A stretch of DNA of 64,000 nucleotides from Pseudoscleropodium purum. Taxonomy: Eukaryota; Streptophyta; Bryopsida; Hypnales; Brachytheciaceae. Positions 51,766-62,086 of the stretch are shown piece by piece. The notes below the pieces were generated by a model. That model saw only the letters and a program-made list of their open reading frames with translations. It did not search any database and was not told where the DNA came from. The stretch covers positions 12,276,001 to 12,340,000 of the forward strand of contig OZ017805.1 in assembly GCA_963969395.1 (NCBI GenBank), in the 5' to 3' direction. The position numbers were made by a program, and so were the translations under genes. Within the stretch, counting starts at the first letter, position 1. The number at the start of each line of letters is the position of its first letter.

Positions 51766-53660
51766 CACCTTTCAATGGCATTATCCACCTCGTCGACATG
51801 ATAAATCTAGGCCCTCAAATCTTGCAGCTAGATTTGAGCCGCCAGATCTTGGGGACAACATGGCGAGCAAAGCTAGCAAATGGATGGGGTTGACATCAAA
51901 TTTTTTTTATTTTATTTTTTAGACTAAGACTCTAGGTTGTACCCCTAGTTTCTTACTAACATCTATTGTTAGTTGAAGGAAAAAATTGATAATACTGAAT
52001 TCTTTTTACTAAAAGTTAGTATTATCTATATAGACTCATACATCTTTTCAGTATGTTTATGTTTACAATTTAAGCATATGCAAAATTTATTTAAGTCTTT
52101 CCTCAAAAGGGATCTATTATATACAAATAAACATCTTCATTGTTATTTATCTTCTTGACTAATCTGATTATTGTCAGAATTTAATTTGAATACTTGACTC
52201 CCTTGAGTACTGTCATTCAAGACAGTAAAAAAGGCCACCAAATATTATTTCATTAAATCAAAGCATTCATATTATAAAATATTGACAGCAAGTTTGGGCA
52301 TTGTGCCTTAATTCAAAAATTGAAGTTGTAGTAGTAGACTAATTACTGACTGCATAAATGCATTGATTTGTACCACACTTCTATATTGCACCTTGCACAC
52401 AGTATGGTCTGATTTGAGCCCTATTGTTATATTGGCTCTTGGTGCTTCAACTTGCTCCCTAATTTTGAATTGAGTTTTTTGTTGTATGCTGTTCAAGCTT
52501 GAAATTTCAAGAGACAACGTAGCTATGAGGTTACTAATAATGGTGCTTGGTTCCCAGAATAATGGCGAATAGGTGTTGCATAATACTGTAGCAATATTAA
52601 ACATTATTTATTGATTTTTACTGCTAAGTACTTGCAATAGTAGTATATTGGTATTGTTTGAAAGTTTTTCTCATGTGAAATTATGATAACAAGTAGTGGT
52701 ATTTTGTAGACACCTCGTGTATGTCAAATGGCAAACTAATAGTCTATTGGTTGGCATGGGTACAAATGAAGAATACCACTTCTCAGGAGTCTCTTTCAAA
52801 AACTTACTACAAACTACACAACGGGAGGATGAAGACCCTATTTGTCTGCAACTTATTATGCTTAGTCACAATATGGACTTTATGCAAAAACTCTCTTTGC
52901 TTATGTTTTGCTTTGGTTGTTGATAATCTGCACGAACTTGAAGGACATTCAAATTTAGGGTATGTTCAACTCTTGCTGGGATTGTAGGCAACTAATCATT
53001 CCTTGAATAATTGATTTTTTTATTACACTTACAACTTGAGATTCCTTTTATATAAAAGTCTCTTTTAGTAAATATTTCCTTTGTTCTCTTGGTTTGCTTG
53101 ATAAGTTATACGCACAGTCCAATTTGCTTAAAATACCATCCAGATTAGAATGGAGTAACTTACAACCCTGACTTGTTCTAATAATATTGCATTTTCTTTG
53201 TTTTGGTCAACATGAAGAAGCTAGCTTATTAGCTTAATGAAGTCTGTTTAGATGGCCATTCCTATTGGATCGATGACCATCTTTGTTTGATTAATGGCCT
53301 TCCCTATGTGATTGATACAATGGATATTACACACTCTTTATTTAATAAGGATGTCATTCATGGAATGACAAACTATCATTTGATTTGGTTTTAATTTTAC
53401 TGTATGAATTAAGTCCTATCTTCAAAAGGATTTTTGATTATTAGGTGTAAATTTGAATATGAACATTGAAGTGGAATTAGAATCTTCTTTGAATTTATCA
53501 GAGAAGTTTTGAAAAAAATATTTTTTCTACCATTCGCCTTTTGACGGTGCTATTTGTCCCGTCCACCAAATAGATTTAGGCCATCAAATGTTGGGGACGA
53601 CAAATGAAGAAAAAATTGAGTTGTTAGATCTTGCGGATGGAATTGGTAGATGGGCAGGGC

Positions 53661-53899
53661 CAGGGTTGACAGGACGGTCGGACATCTGGGACGTCCGGAC
53701 GCGGACGCTGTGTCCGTAGCGTCCGTTGACATTTGCAGACGCCGTCTGCCCGTCCGTCCTGCCCGCCCCGTCCGTCTTGCCCGCCCCGTCCGCCCTGTCC
53801 GCCCCGCCTGCCATCCGACGGCGAGAGGGATGTTGCGTCCGTTGGCGTCCGTGCGGACGGACGTCTTTTTTGGGCAGACATAGAGATTTGTCAACCCTG
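53661..53899 (+). mobile_element. hAT-type MITE with perfect 8-bp TSD, copy 1
   Basis: The element is 239 bp and begins CAGGGTTGACA and ends TTGTCAACCCTG, with 11-bp near-perfect inverted termini. GGCAGGGC occurs immediately before (53653-53660) and immediately after (53900-53907), an exact 8-bp target duplication. CAGGG ends and an 8-bp duplication are the standard hAT signature. The interior is very GC-rich with repeated CCGTCCGCC / CCCGCC words and codes for nothing. Pro/Arg-rich open frames on both strands are compositional. It would need a transposase in trans; the two hAT copies in this window are dead but show the superfamily was active. Confidence 0.93.
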
Positions 53900-53984
53900 G
53901 GCAGGGCGGACTAAAAAAAAAGTCAAAAATTTTGAATGTCAAGAAACGTTGCAGACCCCATATCCACGTCCAAATGTCATCTCA

Positions 53985-54811
53985 ACCTTTGGTTTGTTGT
54001 TGAATTTAAGAAAAGACACGTAAATCCTCATCTCCTAGGAATTTAAGTGACTGAAGTTCCACTAGAACATACAACACACATATACATAGGAAGCAAGTAT
54101 TTCCTCACAATTGATCTGGTTGTCAATTCGGACTAATAAGTCACACAAGAAACCCCTTCTCTCCTCTCTTACTACAACAACAAACCTATCTAATCCAGAT
54201 TCCTTAAAGGTGGATGGGTAACCAACTAACTAAGTAAACTCTGCCCGATTGCTAATTGCTACTTCCAGTTGTAATGGAACCTCATCAAAAATTAACTAGC
54301 ATGGGCCTTGATTCTCTGAAATACACCTAATCTTAGTACAGCTATTGTACATAGAAGTCTCAAAGTAACCAGTCCAAACCAAGCTTCCCATCTTGTACAC
54401 CAAGTTCCCTGACTAGTCCAATTTGTTCTTCCGGAACTGAATCTAGACAAAATCTAGGGGTCACTCCTTCCCAATTCAACAAATCTAGCTACCTGCACGA
54501 AGTAATGGTTCTAGCATTACCTACATACCAACACAAAGTTAAGTGATGAGCTCAACACCATGAAGTAGAAATACTGAAATTGATTTGCTTAACAAAGAAA
54601 ACACAAAAGTATGAAAATGTCCGAGGCCTCAAACTAACATCTGCCCTTAAATAACTAAAATCCCCCAAATCCTAAAAGCCCCCAAGAGAATGATACAAAG
54701 ACAAGGGGATGACATGTCAAATTCCCCTAATCTACAACCTGTTGATTACCTAATATGCGGCTGATTCCGCCAAAAGTATATCTCAGATTCGAGATATCTG
54801 GATTCGAATGT
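53985..54811 (-). mobile_element. 3' part of single-gene element copy D
   Basis: On the minus strand this segment aligns loosely with the 3' region of copy A. CTTTTAGGATTTGGGGG pairs with A's CTTTTAGGGTTTTTACCC (57074). GTGCAGGTAGCTAG with TTGAATTGGGAAGGAGTG pairs with A's GTGCATGTGAGTAG and GAGTTGGGAGTGAAC (about 57278). The terminal AGTCACTTAAATTCCTAGG pairs with A's AGTCACTTAGTTATACTC (58057). It is the downstream half of D, separated from its gene by copy A. Confidence 0.5.
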
Positions 54812-55084
54812 TGTCGCAGCTTAGAATTTTGATTTTCTTAGTATACACCAAAATAGGAACGGAAACTAGTCATTAGGGAACCGGATCCGATAAGGTGGAG
54901 AAGGAAAACTCAAAATTAGCACGGAATGTGAAGTAGTGGGCCTCTTGGATCTAATCTGGTCAGGAGTAAGTAACGACGGAAACGGAATGCAACACGGATT
55001 AGGTCTAGGACCGGATGATGATGATGAACCGGATTATGATGGTAAACCGGATTCATGATGACAAACCGGAAAGGGTCCAGGGAC

Positions 55085-55091
55085 TATATAA
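55085..55091 (+). promoter_or_regulatory. TATA box of element copy A
   Basis: CTATATAAGG stands about 195 bases before the ATG at 55283, in the GC-rich 5' region of copy A. Transcription starting about 30 bases downstream would give a leader of roughly 160 bases containing a TTTGTGCG-type repeat (about 55155-55200). Confidence 0.5.
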
Positions 55092-55282
55092 GGAGGAGCT
55101 TTCACTGTTGCACCCCCTTTTAGAAACTCGACCTTGAGCGCGCGTGGTTGAGTTTTTGTCGTTTGTGCGTTTGTGCGTCTGTACGTTTGTGTTTTGTCTG
55201 TTTTGCTTCCGGTTGAGATCGGAGAGAGGAAGTGAGGAACGGGACGTGCGGCTAGGAGAGAGTGAGGTAGTTTCGAGTGGGA

Positions 55283-56941
55283 ATGCCTCCGCTACGTAGG
55301 TCTAGACCAGTGAGTCCCTCTGGAGGTGAGGTGAAGCTCCGGAAAGTTATTCCGGTTATTCCCTCCACAGAGCCGGAAAAGTCTGAACTCATGGATGATC
55401 TCAAATCCATGGGTTGCGTAGGGTTTGCCGAGAAACCCTGGGGATTTAGGGAGGAGAGAATGGTCAAGGAGCTCCTCGGAAAGTTGTCCAACGAGTTTGA
55501 CAACACCGTGAGAGGAACTCCCGTCAGCTGGAACGAGGGGATGTGGAGAACGGTTTACGGTTTCCGGGCAGGAGGTTTGGGGATGGCGAGCCGGAAGGAT
55601 GAGTTTGTCCGAGGGAAGTTCAAGGGAGCCGTCAACCTGAAGGACGGATACGCGGTCGAGGATTGCTTGGATGACCGACACCGTCGGCTCCTGCAATTCC
55701 TGGTTCCGGTTCTTCATCCGGAAAAGCCGACCAGGGTGACGATCACCCTCGGCAACACCATTTTCGGTGCCCTCAGTGGTACCCGGAAAGTGGACTGGGC
55801 ATGGATCATTTCCGATCTCGTGGCCCAGCTGGTTAGTAGGGTTGGAAAGAAAAGGGCCACTCCAGTGTGCCCTTACCTCTTCCACCTCTATCGGGAGAAC
55901 CAAGTCCTCACCGACATGGAGGAGAGGGTGTGGAAGACGCAGGAAGTGCTCCTGAAGTATGGGGAGTCGGAGACGGATGACGAGGCCGAATCCGATTCCG
56001 GGTCAGACCGGGAGTCCAGCAAGGAAGAGGAGGAGCTGATGCCGCCGATCAAGCGACAGAAGCTGACGCCTCCACACAAGCGCGGGACGCCTCCCGGTCA
56101 AGACAAACCGGCCCCGGAGGAGAAACCGGAAGCCGAGAAGACCAATTCCGGGGGAGATCCGGATATGCAAGATCCGTTCAACGGTCTGATCAACGTCCTC
56201 TGCAACATCAGGGCGGATTGGGAGGTCAAGCACAAGACGCTTGCGGCGATCGGCAAGTTGGTGGGTGTTGCACCGGACAGCAAATTGGCGGAACAAGTGG
56301 CGGAGTGCATCACGAATCCGGAAGAGACCCGGAAGCAGGAAGCCGAGATCCGCCGATTGCAGGAGGAGGTGGATAAACTGAAGGCAACACTTTTTGCCTA
56401 TCAGGAAGACGTGATGGCCGCTCGGGAGATGGCAGAGGAGACTCGGAAGGTAGCCGAGCAGATCAAGGCGGTCCTGGGAGAGACCGGAACGGCCGCTGCC
56501 AAGGCGAAGCTCTTCGACGAGAAGATTCACGAAGAGAAGAAACTATCCGGTTCCCGGATAGTCCGGATTCTCGCGGACTTCGCTGAGCAGGTGGAGACGG
56601 CAATGGTGGAGGGGCGGAAGGCTGCGGACCGGATCGAGGAGAGCAGCCAGAAGCTGACGGGAGCGACGTGCGACAAAAGTATTCACCTTTCGGACATCTC
56701 GCTACTGGATCTCTTTCCGGACGCGACCATTCAGAAGGATAGGAAGGATTGGACTCCTAAGTCCAAGAAGTCTGCACGGACTGGGACTCCGGGCACGAGA
56801 CCGGATATCACCATCGACCTGGAGTCTCCACCCGGATCGAATCCTGCGGAGGGGGAATGGGTCCGGAATTTGAGCGAAGTCTTCAAGGAGCTAGTCCCGG
56901 AGGTCGGAAGCCCGACAATAGGATCTAGAGTTGTAGGGTAG
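55283..56941 (+). CDS. Intact 552-residue protein of the single-gene element family
   Basis: This is the only long intact frame in the window. I chose ATG at 55283; a GTG two codons earlier is unlikely in a plant. Residues 1 to about 225 form the conserved domain shared with copies B, C and D, with WNEGMWRTVYGF (about 83), KDGYAVEDC (about 120), RRLLQFLVPVLHPEKPTRVT (about 133), TITLGNTIFGAL (about 153), KVDWAWIISDLVAQLV (about 168) and PYLFHLYREN (about 197). Then come an acidic stretch (about 227-251), a basic patch KRQKLTPPHKR (about 257-268) like a nuclear-localisation signal, a coiled coil (about 340-425), and a Ser/Thr/Pro-rich tail. The LGNTIFGAL...VDW...PYLFHLY layout faintly recalls the Pfam 'putative plant transposon protein' domain (PF20167), from memory and unverified. 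I see no RT, protease, integrase, zinc knuckle or DDE triad. It may be a Gag-like or DNA-binding protein; function is unknown. Confidence 0.85.
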   Translation: MPPLRRSRPVSPSGGEVKLRKVIPVIPSTEPEKSELMDDLKSMGCVGFAEKPWGFREERMVKELLGKLSNEFDNTVRGTPVSWNEGMWRTVYGFRAGGLGMASRKDEFVRGKFKGAVNLKDGYAVEDCLDDRHRRLLQFLVPVLHPEKPTRVTITLGNTIFGALSGTRKVDWAWIISDLVAQLVSRVGKKRATPVCPYLFHLYRENQVLTDMEERVWKTQEVLLKYGESETDDEAESDSGSDRESSKEEEELMPPIKRQKLTPPHKRGTPPGQDKPAPEEKPEAEKTNSGGDPDMQDPFNGLINVLCNIRADWEVKHKTLAAIGKLVGVAPDSKLAEQVAECITNPEETRKQEAEIRRLQEEVDKLKATLFAYQEDVMAAREMAEETRKVAEQIKAVLGETGTAAAKAKLFDEKIHEEKKLSGSRIVRILADFAEQVETAMVEGRKAADRIEESSQKLTGATCDKSIHLSDISLLDLFPDATIQKDRKDWTPKSKKSARTGTPGTRPDITIDLESPPGSNPAEGEWVRNLSEVFKELVPEVGSPTIGSRVVG

Positions 56942-58009
56942 ATAGGATTTTAATTTCAGTTAGGAGTAGGAGCGGATCCGGATCCGGATCCGGCTCAACA
57001 ATATTAGGTTAGACCGGAAGTTAGATTAGGGTGGCGGCGGACCCCTACGGGTTTTCCGCTCCTTTTTGTGCTTTTAGGGTTTTTACCCTTTGTATATAAA
57101 TCGGTTCCCGTGATGGGAATTGGGAGTTGTCCATTTTGCAAATTTTGTTGTACCTTTCTCTTCTCCTCATTGTGTGTCTCTCTCCAGCGCGACAGGATTG
57201 TATGATGTGGAGTTAGGATAGTACGAGTTGGTTTGCAAGTGATTTCTCCCCTTGGTGTTTATTTTCCGATCCTAGGTGCATGTGAGTAGGTACCGAAGAG
57301 TTGGGAGTGAACTTAGTTCCTCAGCACATCTAGAGTTTGAGATTCCGGGTGAGAAAGCCGTTGTTAGGCTAGGCGGGTAGGGAGGGATTCCCTAGCTGCG
57401 CTAGAACTCCCGGGTGGGAAATCCGGTTGAGTGTCCGATCTCCTGTGAGGTCTCACCACCCGTATGGGTAACGGAAGAACTTTAGTTGATGTTGGAACGG
57501 ACGGGTGCACTTGTAACCACCTGTCTTCGCACGGATCGGAAGTAGCATCAAGGTCGTTGTAGTATGAGAGGGTCGAGTGTGGGGTCTTTGTGTGACCTAC
57601 AATCCGGATTGCTATCTGGGTTGTTGTGAAGGACCAAACCAGATCCGGAGTAGCTTAGGAGTTTAGGAAGTAGGACAGTGGGTCTTCAGCCACTATAAGT
57701 CACGGAAGGAGTGGTGGGCCTACCACTCTCAAATGTAAGCGGCGACCCCTCTGATGGTGAAACAGAGGCAAAACTAAACCGGATAGGATTACGGGTACAG
57801 GATGACCATCCGGACCGGATTGGTCAGGACGGATTTCTAGGATCGGAAGTTGTGAGATCCTGGGATTTAGGTATTTGGACGGACCGGATCGTTAGTAGGA
57901 CCGGAAGCACGGAGAAATCCGGTCTATAGTTATCCGGTGTGGTGGTATTTCTGGTTCTAGATCTAGGACCGGAAAGTAAGATTGGGATACTGACTAAGCT
58001 TAACTGCTT

Positions 58010-58015
58010 AATAAA
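58010..58015 (+). terminator. AATAAA polyadenylation signal near the 3' end of copy A
   Basis: CTTAATAAAGC lies about 110 bases before the element's 3' terminus and is the best match to the canonical signal there. Its position fits an element transcript ending close to the right end. Plant polyadenylation signals are loose, so this is suggestive only. Confidence 0.35.
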
Positions 58016-58125
58016 GCTAGATACTTCACAGGATCTCGTGGGTTCGATCTTTAGAGTCACTTAGTTATACTCTAGGGCGATTTTTGTGAGTATAATGGGG
58101 AATTGACCTGCCCTGTGCTGCGACA

Positions 58126-60702
58126 AATGTCCAAGTTCATTAATACAAAAGCAACTAATGAGTAACTTTCTAAGTCCAAAAACTTTCTTTTTCTTCTACC
58201 TACCTATTTCTACTTCTAAAATAACTACCACTAAGATTTCTTGGCCCGTTTTAGAGTTCCTTCCATTTGTTTGGTGACCCCTCTTCTTGTTGGCTACTTG
58301 TGACTAGTTGAGGCCTTGCCGCTATGTGTTGCCTTGCCCTTTGTTGGAACTAGAATCTTACCCTTACCCTTGTGCGCAAAAAAGTTTTGTTCTAGTTCTG
58401 GTTCTTCTTCCGATTCAGCCATGTTGCCTTTGTTTCCGGTTGTCTCTAAAGACTCTTCATTGTCTTCTGATCCAAGCTCAATTGGTGGACTCAACTCCCT
58501 AGCTCGCTTTTTGGTCTACTCGTGCTTTACCGTACTCGGCAAGGGCGAGGATAGACTGGAAACTTTATTCTTTAGTGTATCCAAGCTTCCTTCTCCTAAC
58601 TGGGAATGGCTCTTGGTTAGAGATTTGGGTATAGATTCTTTCCCAATTTCAGATTGAACTTGATTACTTGGTCGAGCAGATTGTGGCGTAGAATCTAAGC
58701 TTTTATCTTTTCACTACCTAAAGGCAGGCAGAGAGAGTGGAGTAGTTTTGGAGGGAGTTGCTCCTACTAAGTGACCAGATCCTTTTCCTGTTTCCGGTTT
58801 AGGATTGGACTCCATCACCACTCTCATCTCATCTAATGTCTTCTCCATTTTGTCTCCATAATCCACCAATATTGAGACAAGTCTTGGACCTAACTATGAT
58901 CCTTCGTTATAAACGCCAACATCAAATAACTTGGCTTTATTCACTACATCACCTGAATACCCAATGAAGTCCTAGATCCATTTAAGGGTTTCCGTCGACT
59001 CAGATAAAAGCCTTCTCTCTTTTGCTACTTCCTCAGTTTTCTACTTCAATTTGCTCTAAAGGATTTTCACATGACTCGTCAACTCCTTAATATGGTTCTT
59101 TAACTTCTACACATCCCTATTTTGGAGAAGGATCTGTACTTTTGTGTATAGATCTAAGGGTTCAACATTCTCCATCAACTCACATACCTTCTTTGTTATC
59201 TCTCCTTCAATGGCAATGTGCTTTCAAATCCAATTAAACTCTTCTATCACCTTTCTTAAGGCTCTACTCTTCCAATCCAAAGCCCAAATTGGGTCTTTCT
59301 CTTTTGACCCCTCAGCCACTCCCTTCCCTTTCTCTTAGAGAGCTATCTCTTCCTTTTTCAGTTCCGAAAACTCATCTCTTGACCTCTCCTTTCTAGCTTC
59401 CTCTATCGGTTACACACTAATGTCATACTCAAACATGACAAGAGCAACCTTATATATCGACCTCTCCATATCTTTCAATAGATCCAAGGATTCATACAAA
59501 TAATAGAAGAGTGGGCTAAGCCCAGAAGGTTTGGACTTTCTTGTAGCTCTCACCATCCTCGCCACTACATTCCAAATGACTCTGCCCCAATTCATTTTTC
59601 CATCCCCGAATAGCGCTCCAAAGATTGTGTTTGCTAAAGTGATTGTGAGCCACGTAGGTCTCTCCGAATTCAAGATTGGAACTAAAAATTCTAATACTCT
59701 TCTCTCCCTCAAATCCTCATAGTCTATAACTGCATAGTCGTCTTTGGGATTAACCAGATTGGAAAAGTTACCACTTCCTAACTTGTCTATTTGGGAAGCC
59801 AACCCTTCTTCGGTACTTGGAAAGCAATAGACTATCCTCCACATATTGGATATCTACTCTGTTTGCTACACCTTCATCGTCTGCTTCAACTCACTCGACT
59901 AGTCTTCTATGAGCTCTTGCACCATTGCTTCATCTCATAGGTTCTAAAGCAACTATAGAAATCCTTGGTAGTTGATGCGACGCAGGTCTGCCTTGAGGTG
60001 CTCCTTCTTAGTCTTGTCCTTTGGGATGCCGAGAACTATTGACCAATGGGTGATTGGATGAAATTCCTCTTCAATCTCTACCTTCTTCATCTCTCGGGAT
60101 GCACTCAGGGATACCTCACCACCTTTCCAATTCCTCAGATCTAGAAACATCCACACTTCTAAAGACAACCCACTCAAAAGGAAACTCTTCTTCTTGTCTT
60201 CACTCAAGAAACTGGAATCTCAAAGCTCTCAAAATTCCTTCGTTCTAGCAAGAAAACACAGATACAAATCCCAAAGTTTAGGCAGATACAAAAACAAGTG
60301 AAGTGGGGAAGGAGAGTGACCTTCCTTTCTCTTCCCCAATTTTCGGTCCCTATAGTTGTTGGAGATGACCGTTGCGCTGTCTCAACGAATTTTTCATTCG
60401 TTGAACATTCCACCTACGTCCATTGGCTTCCAAATGGATCCCAATTTTAGTTCCAATACAATCAAAAAGTCATAGAAATATTTTGGCCAAGTTTCTAGGT
60501 TCTAGTTCCGGTTAGGACGGAAAACATCAATTTCCTCTTTAGCCATTTTATCTCAACTAAAAGATCCTATGGTTTTCTAATCCATAATTCTAGTAATTTC
60601 CTTGTTTCTAACTCTTTAAAAGCAAAAAAATATACTAGGAATGGTCTTCTTACTTCAAATTCCATTTGAAGTAACTAAAATCTAGTTTTCCAGATTCCCA
60701 TA
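58126..60702 (-). mobile_element. 5' part (with gene) of single-gene element copy D
   Basis: The minus-strand element holds the degenerate gene below and a 5' region (60250-60702) that matches fragment D2 at 62307-63009 in detail, including AACAAGTGAAG, TTTTTCATTCGTTGAAC and TTGGCCAAGTTTCTAGGTTC. The inferred 5' end reads TATGGGAATCTGG against TGTGGGAATCTG in D2, as if TGT had become TAT. Copy A is inserted in D's 3' region at 54812-58125; D continues at 53985-54811. Confidence 0.6.
58294..60207 (-). pseudogene. Element-family protein, copy D
   Basis: All sizeable open pieces (58294-58494, 59410-59844, 59953-60207) use the same frame, separated by stops. Matches to copy A include LKADLRRINYQGFL, MWRIVYCFPSTEEGLAS, PKDDYAVIDYEDLRERRVLE, FLVPILNSERPTW, TITLANTIFGALFG, KMNWGRVIWNVVARMV and LSPLFYYLYESLDLLKDMER. 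The middle has helical, Lys/Glu-rich sequence, and the C-terminus includes SEEEPELEQ. The N-terminus is longer than in copy A (SFLLSGLSLEVWMFLDLRNW), though that may be a false start. Inactive. Confidence 0.75.
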
Positions 60703-61089
60703 GTTGGTAACTGATCTCAGTTGACTATTTGATTTGTCATTGCTAGTATTTAGATTCTTAAATTAAAATTCTCAAGATCAATGCTTCCGAACTTGGGAGA
60801 CTAATTTCTCATGGCAGATAGAGAAAAGAAATGTTAGAATAGTTAGGGCATGAGAAAGAAAGATTGATCTTTCAAGATAGTTGATGTTTTGTAACATCTA
60901 TGACTTTCTAAGTTTTTTGGAGGTCCACTGGAAGTCATTCAAACTGTTGGATCTAACAATCCTAAAGCCAATGCTTCCTTGACCACCCAAAGTAAGTAAC
61001 CCATTTTAGTTGCAATCGTGAGTTCTCAATGACAAGGCCTATAGATTTTTGATTGCATTGAGGTTTTTGTTCCACCCTACAGGTTATGA

Positions 61090-61560
61090 TGTTGTCATTG
61101 CCTTCCTTGTTTTGATCTCATGCCACCTTCTTTTTTTGAATTTAGTGGCCACAAGTACGAATGTCGTTGTCTTGTCTTCTAGGTTTTGATCTCATTTTGC
61201 TTCACTAGTTTCCATCTCGTGGCTGTAGATTTCCATTTCTTGTCAGCTTGTTCATTTCGATCTCCTGGCCGCCTCTTGATTTCAATCTCTTGGTTGCTTG
61301 TTTATTTTGATCTCATGGACTTGCCTTCTAGGTTTCTTTTTAATCTCCTGGTCGCCTCTTAATTTTAATCTCACGGACCGTCGTTTTGTTTTGTTTTTGA
61401 TCTCATGGACTTGCCTTCTAGGTTTCTTTTTAATCTCCTAGTCGCCTCTTGATTTTAATCTCAGGGACCCGTTATTTTGTTTTGTTTTCGATCTTCTAGC
61501 CACCTCTTGATTTTATTGTCGTGGTCTTGAGGTTTTGGTTTTGATGGCGAAGCCTCCAAT
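61090..61560. repeat. Minisatellite with a 90-bp higher unit and about 30-bp subunits
   Basis: TGATCTCATGGACTTGCC at 61308 recurs at 61398, with a looser third unit at 61489. Each unit contains three related subunits of the type TTTTRATCTCNTGGNCGCCTCTT. Earlier, more diverged subunits extend left to about 61090 (GATCTCATGCCACC, GATCTCATTTTGC, GATCTCCTGGCCGCC). No gene is present. Confidence 0.7.
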
Positions 61561-61652
61561 GAGGTTCCAATGGCGTTCAGATGAGGTCCTAATGGCGATG
61601 GGGTTTTGGTTTTGATCTCAAGAGAGTACATTCTCAACTTTGGGATAATTTC

Positions 61653-61726
61653 AGGAGGTCTAGGGGCTTACTCCCAAAGGACTGTCGAATCTGATGCTTC
61701 TTATTCTCATATACGTTAGACCCCCC
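61653..61726 (+). repeat. 74-bp repeat with self-complementary ends, copy 2
   Basis: AGGAGGTCTAGGGG at the left, TTAGACCCCCC at the right, with CTGTCGAATCTGATGCTTC between. It has exactly the same length as the copy at 62087-62160. Similarity extends about 20 bases into the left flank (CTCAACTTTGGGATAATTT against CTCAACTATGAGATCATGTT). Confidence 0.7.
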
Positions 61727-62086
61727 AAATGTTGTCATGTTTTCAAATTTAAACTTTTCAAACTAAAGCTTGAACAATTCGTAATTCCAAGCTATAGAAA
61801 TTTGGCTTTTGAAGTAGTTAGGGAGATTGAAAATTATACATCCAGAAGAATGAGGACCGGTTTAGGCTATTGGCATGGTACAATGTGTTCGACCACCTAA
61901 ACTGTCAATAAGCTTATGTGGTTAATCAATATTCCTATTGTACATGTTATTGAATTCAATCTGCTCCTATTTTAGTTTAAATTGCATAAATATGCTTTAG
62001 CATTTTGAGAGTTGTTTAAAATTCCTTAGATGTGATGAAGTATCTTAAGGTTTAGAACCTTAGTGGCTCAACTATGAGATCATGTT

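Larger units (their letters stand above)
54812..58125 (+). mobile_element. Single-gene element, copy A: intact, 5-bp TSD
   Basis: The element is 3314 bp. It starts TGTCGCAGC at 54812 and ends GCTGCGACA at 58125, a perfect 9-bp inverted terminus. AATGT stands directly on both sides (54807-54811 and 58126-58130). TG...CA ends with a 5-bp duplication are what retroviral-type integrases make, yet I find no direct long terminal repeats, no reverse transcriptase and no integrase in it. It carries one intact gene (55283-56941), a TATA box about 195 bases upstream of the ATG, and a 1.2-kb 3' region. The element is much richer in GC and CCGG than its surroundings, consistent with a recent insertion not yet eroded. 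It lies inside copy D. Confidence 0.75.

Noticed and set aside
53550..54023. Several overlapping Pro/Arg- and Gly/Arg-rich open frames on both strands
   Set aside because: They lie over the GC-rich interior of the MITE (53661-53899), overlap in many frames and reflect composition, not a gene.
55292..55903. 203-codon open frame on the minus strand
   Set aside because: It is antisense to the conserved domain of the intact protein and has no homologous frame in the other copies.
58041..58049. GGTTCGATC as a tRNA or SINE B box
   Set aside because: No A box, cloverleaf or other tRNA feature is placed correctly, and the motif is not kept in copies B and C.
54812..58125. Copy A as a classical LTR retrotransposon
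   Set aside because: TG...CA ends and a 5-bp duplication fit, but by eye neither terminal region recurs at the other end as a direct repeat, and no RT or integrase is encoded.
61653..61726. 74-bp repeat as a tRNA gene
   Set aside because: The length and closing stem fit, but no T-loop GTTCRANTC or D-loop is in the right place.
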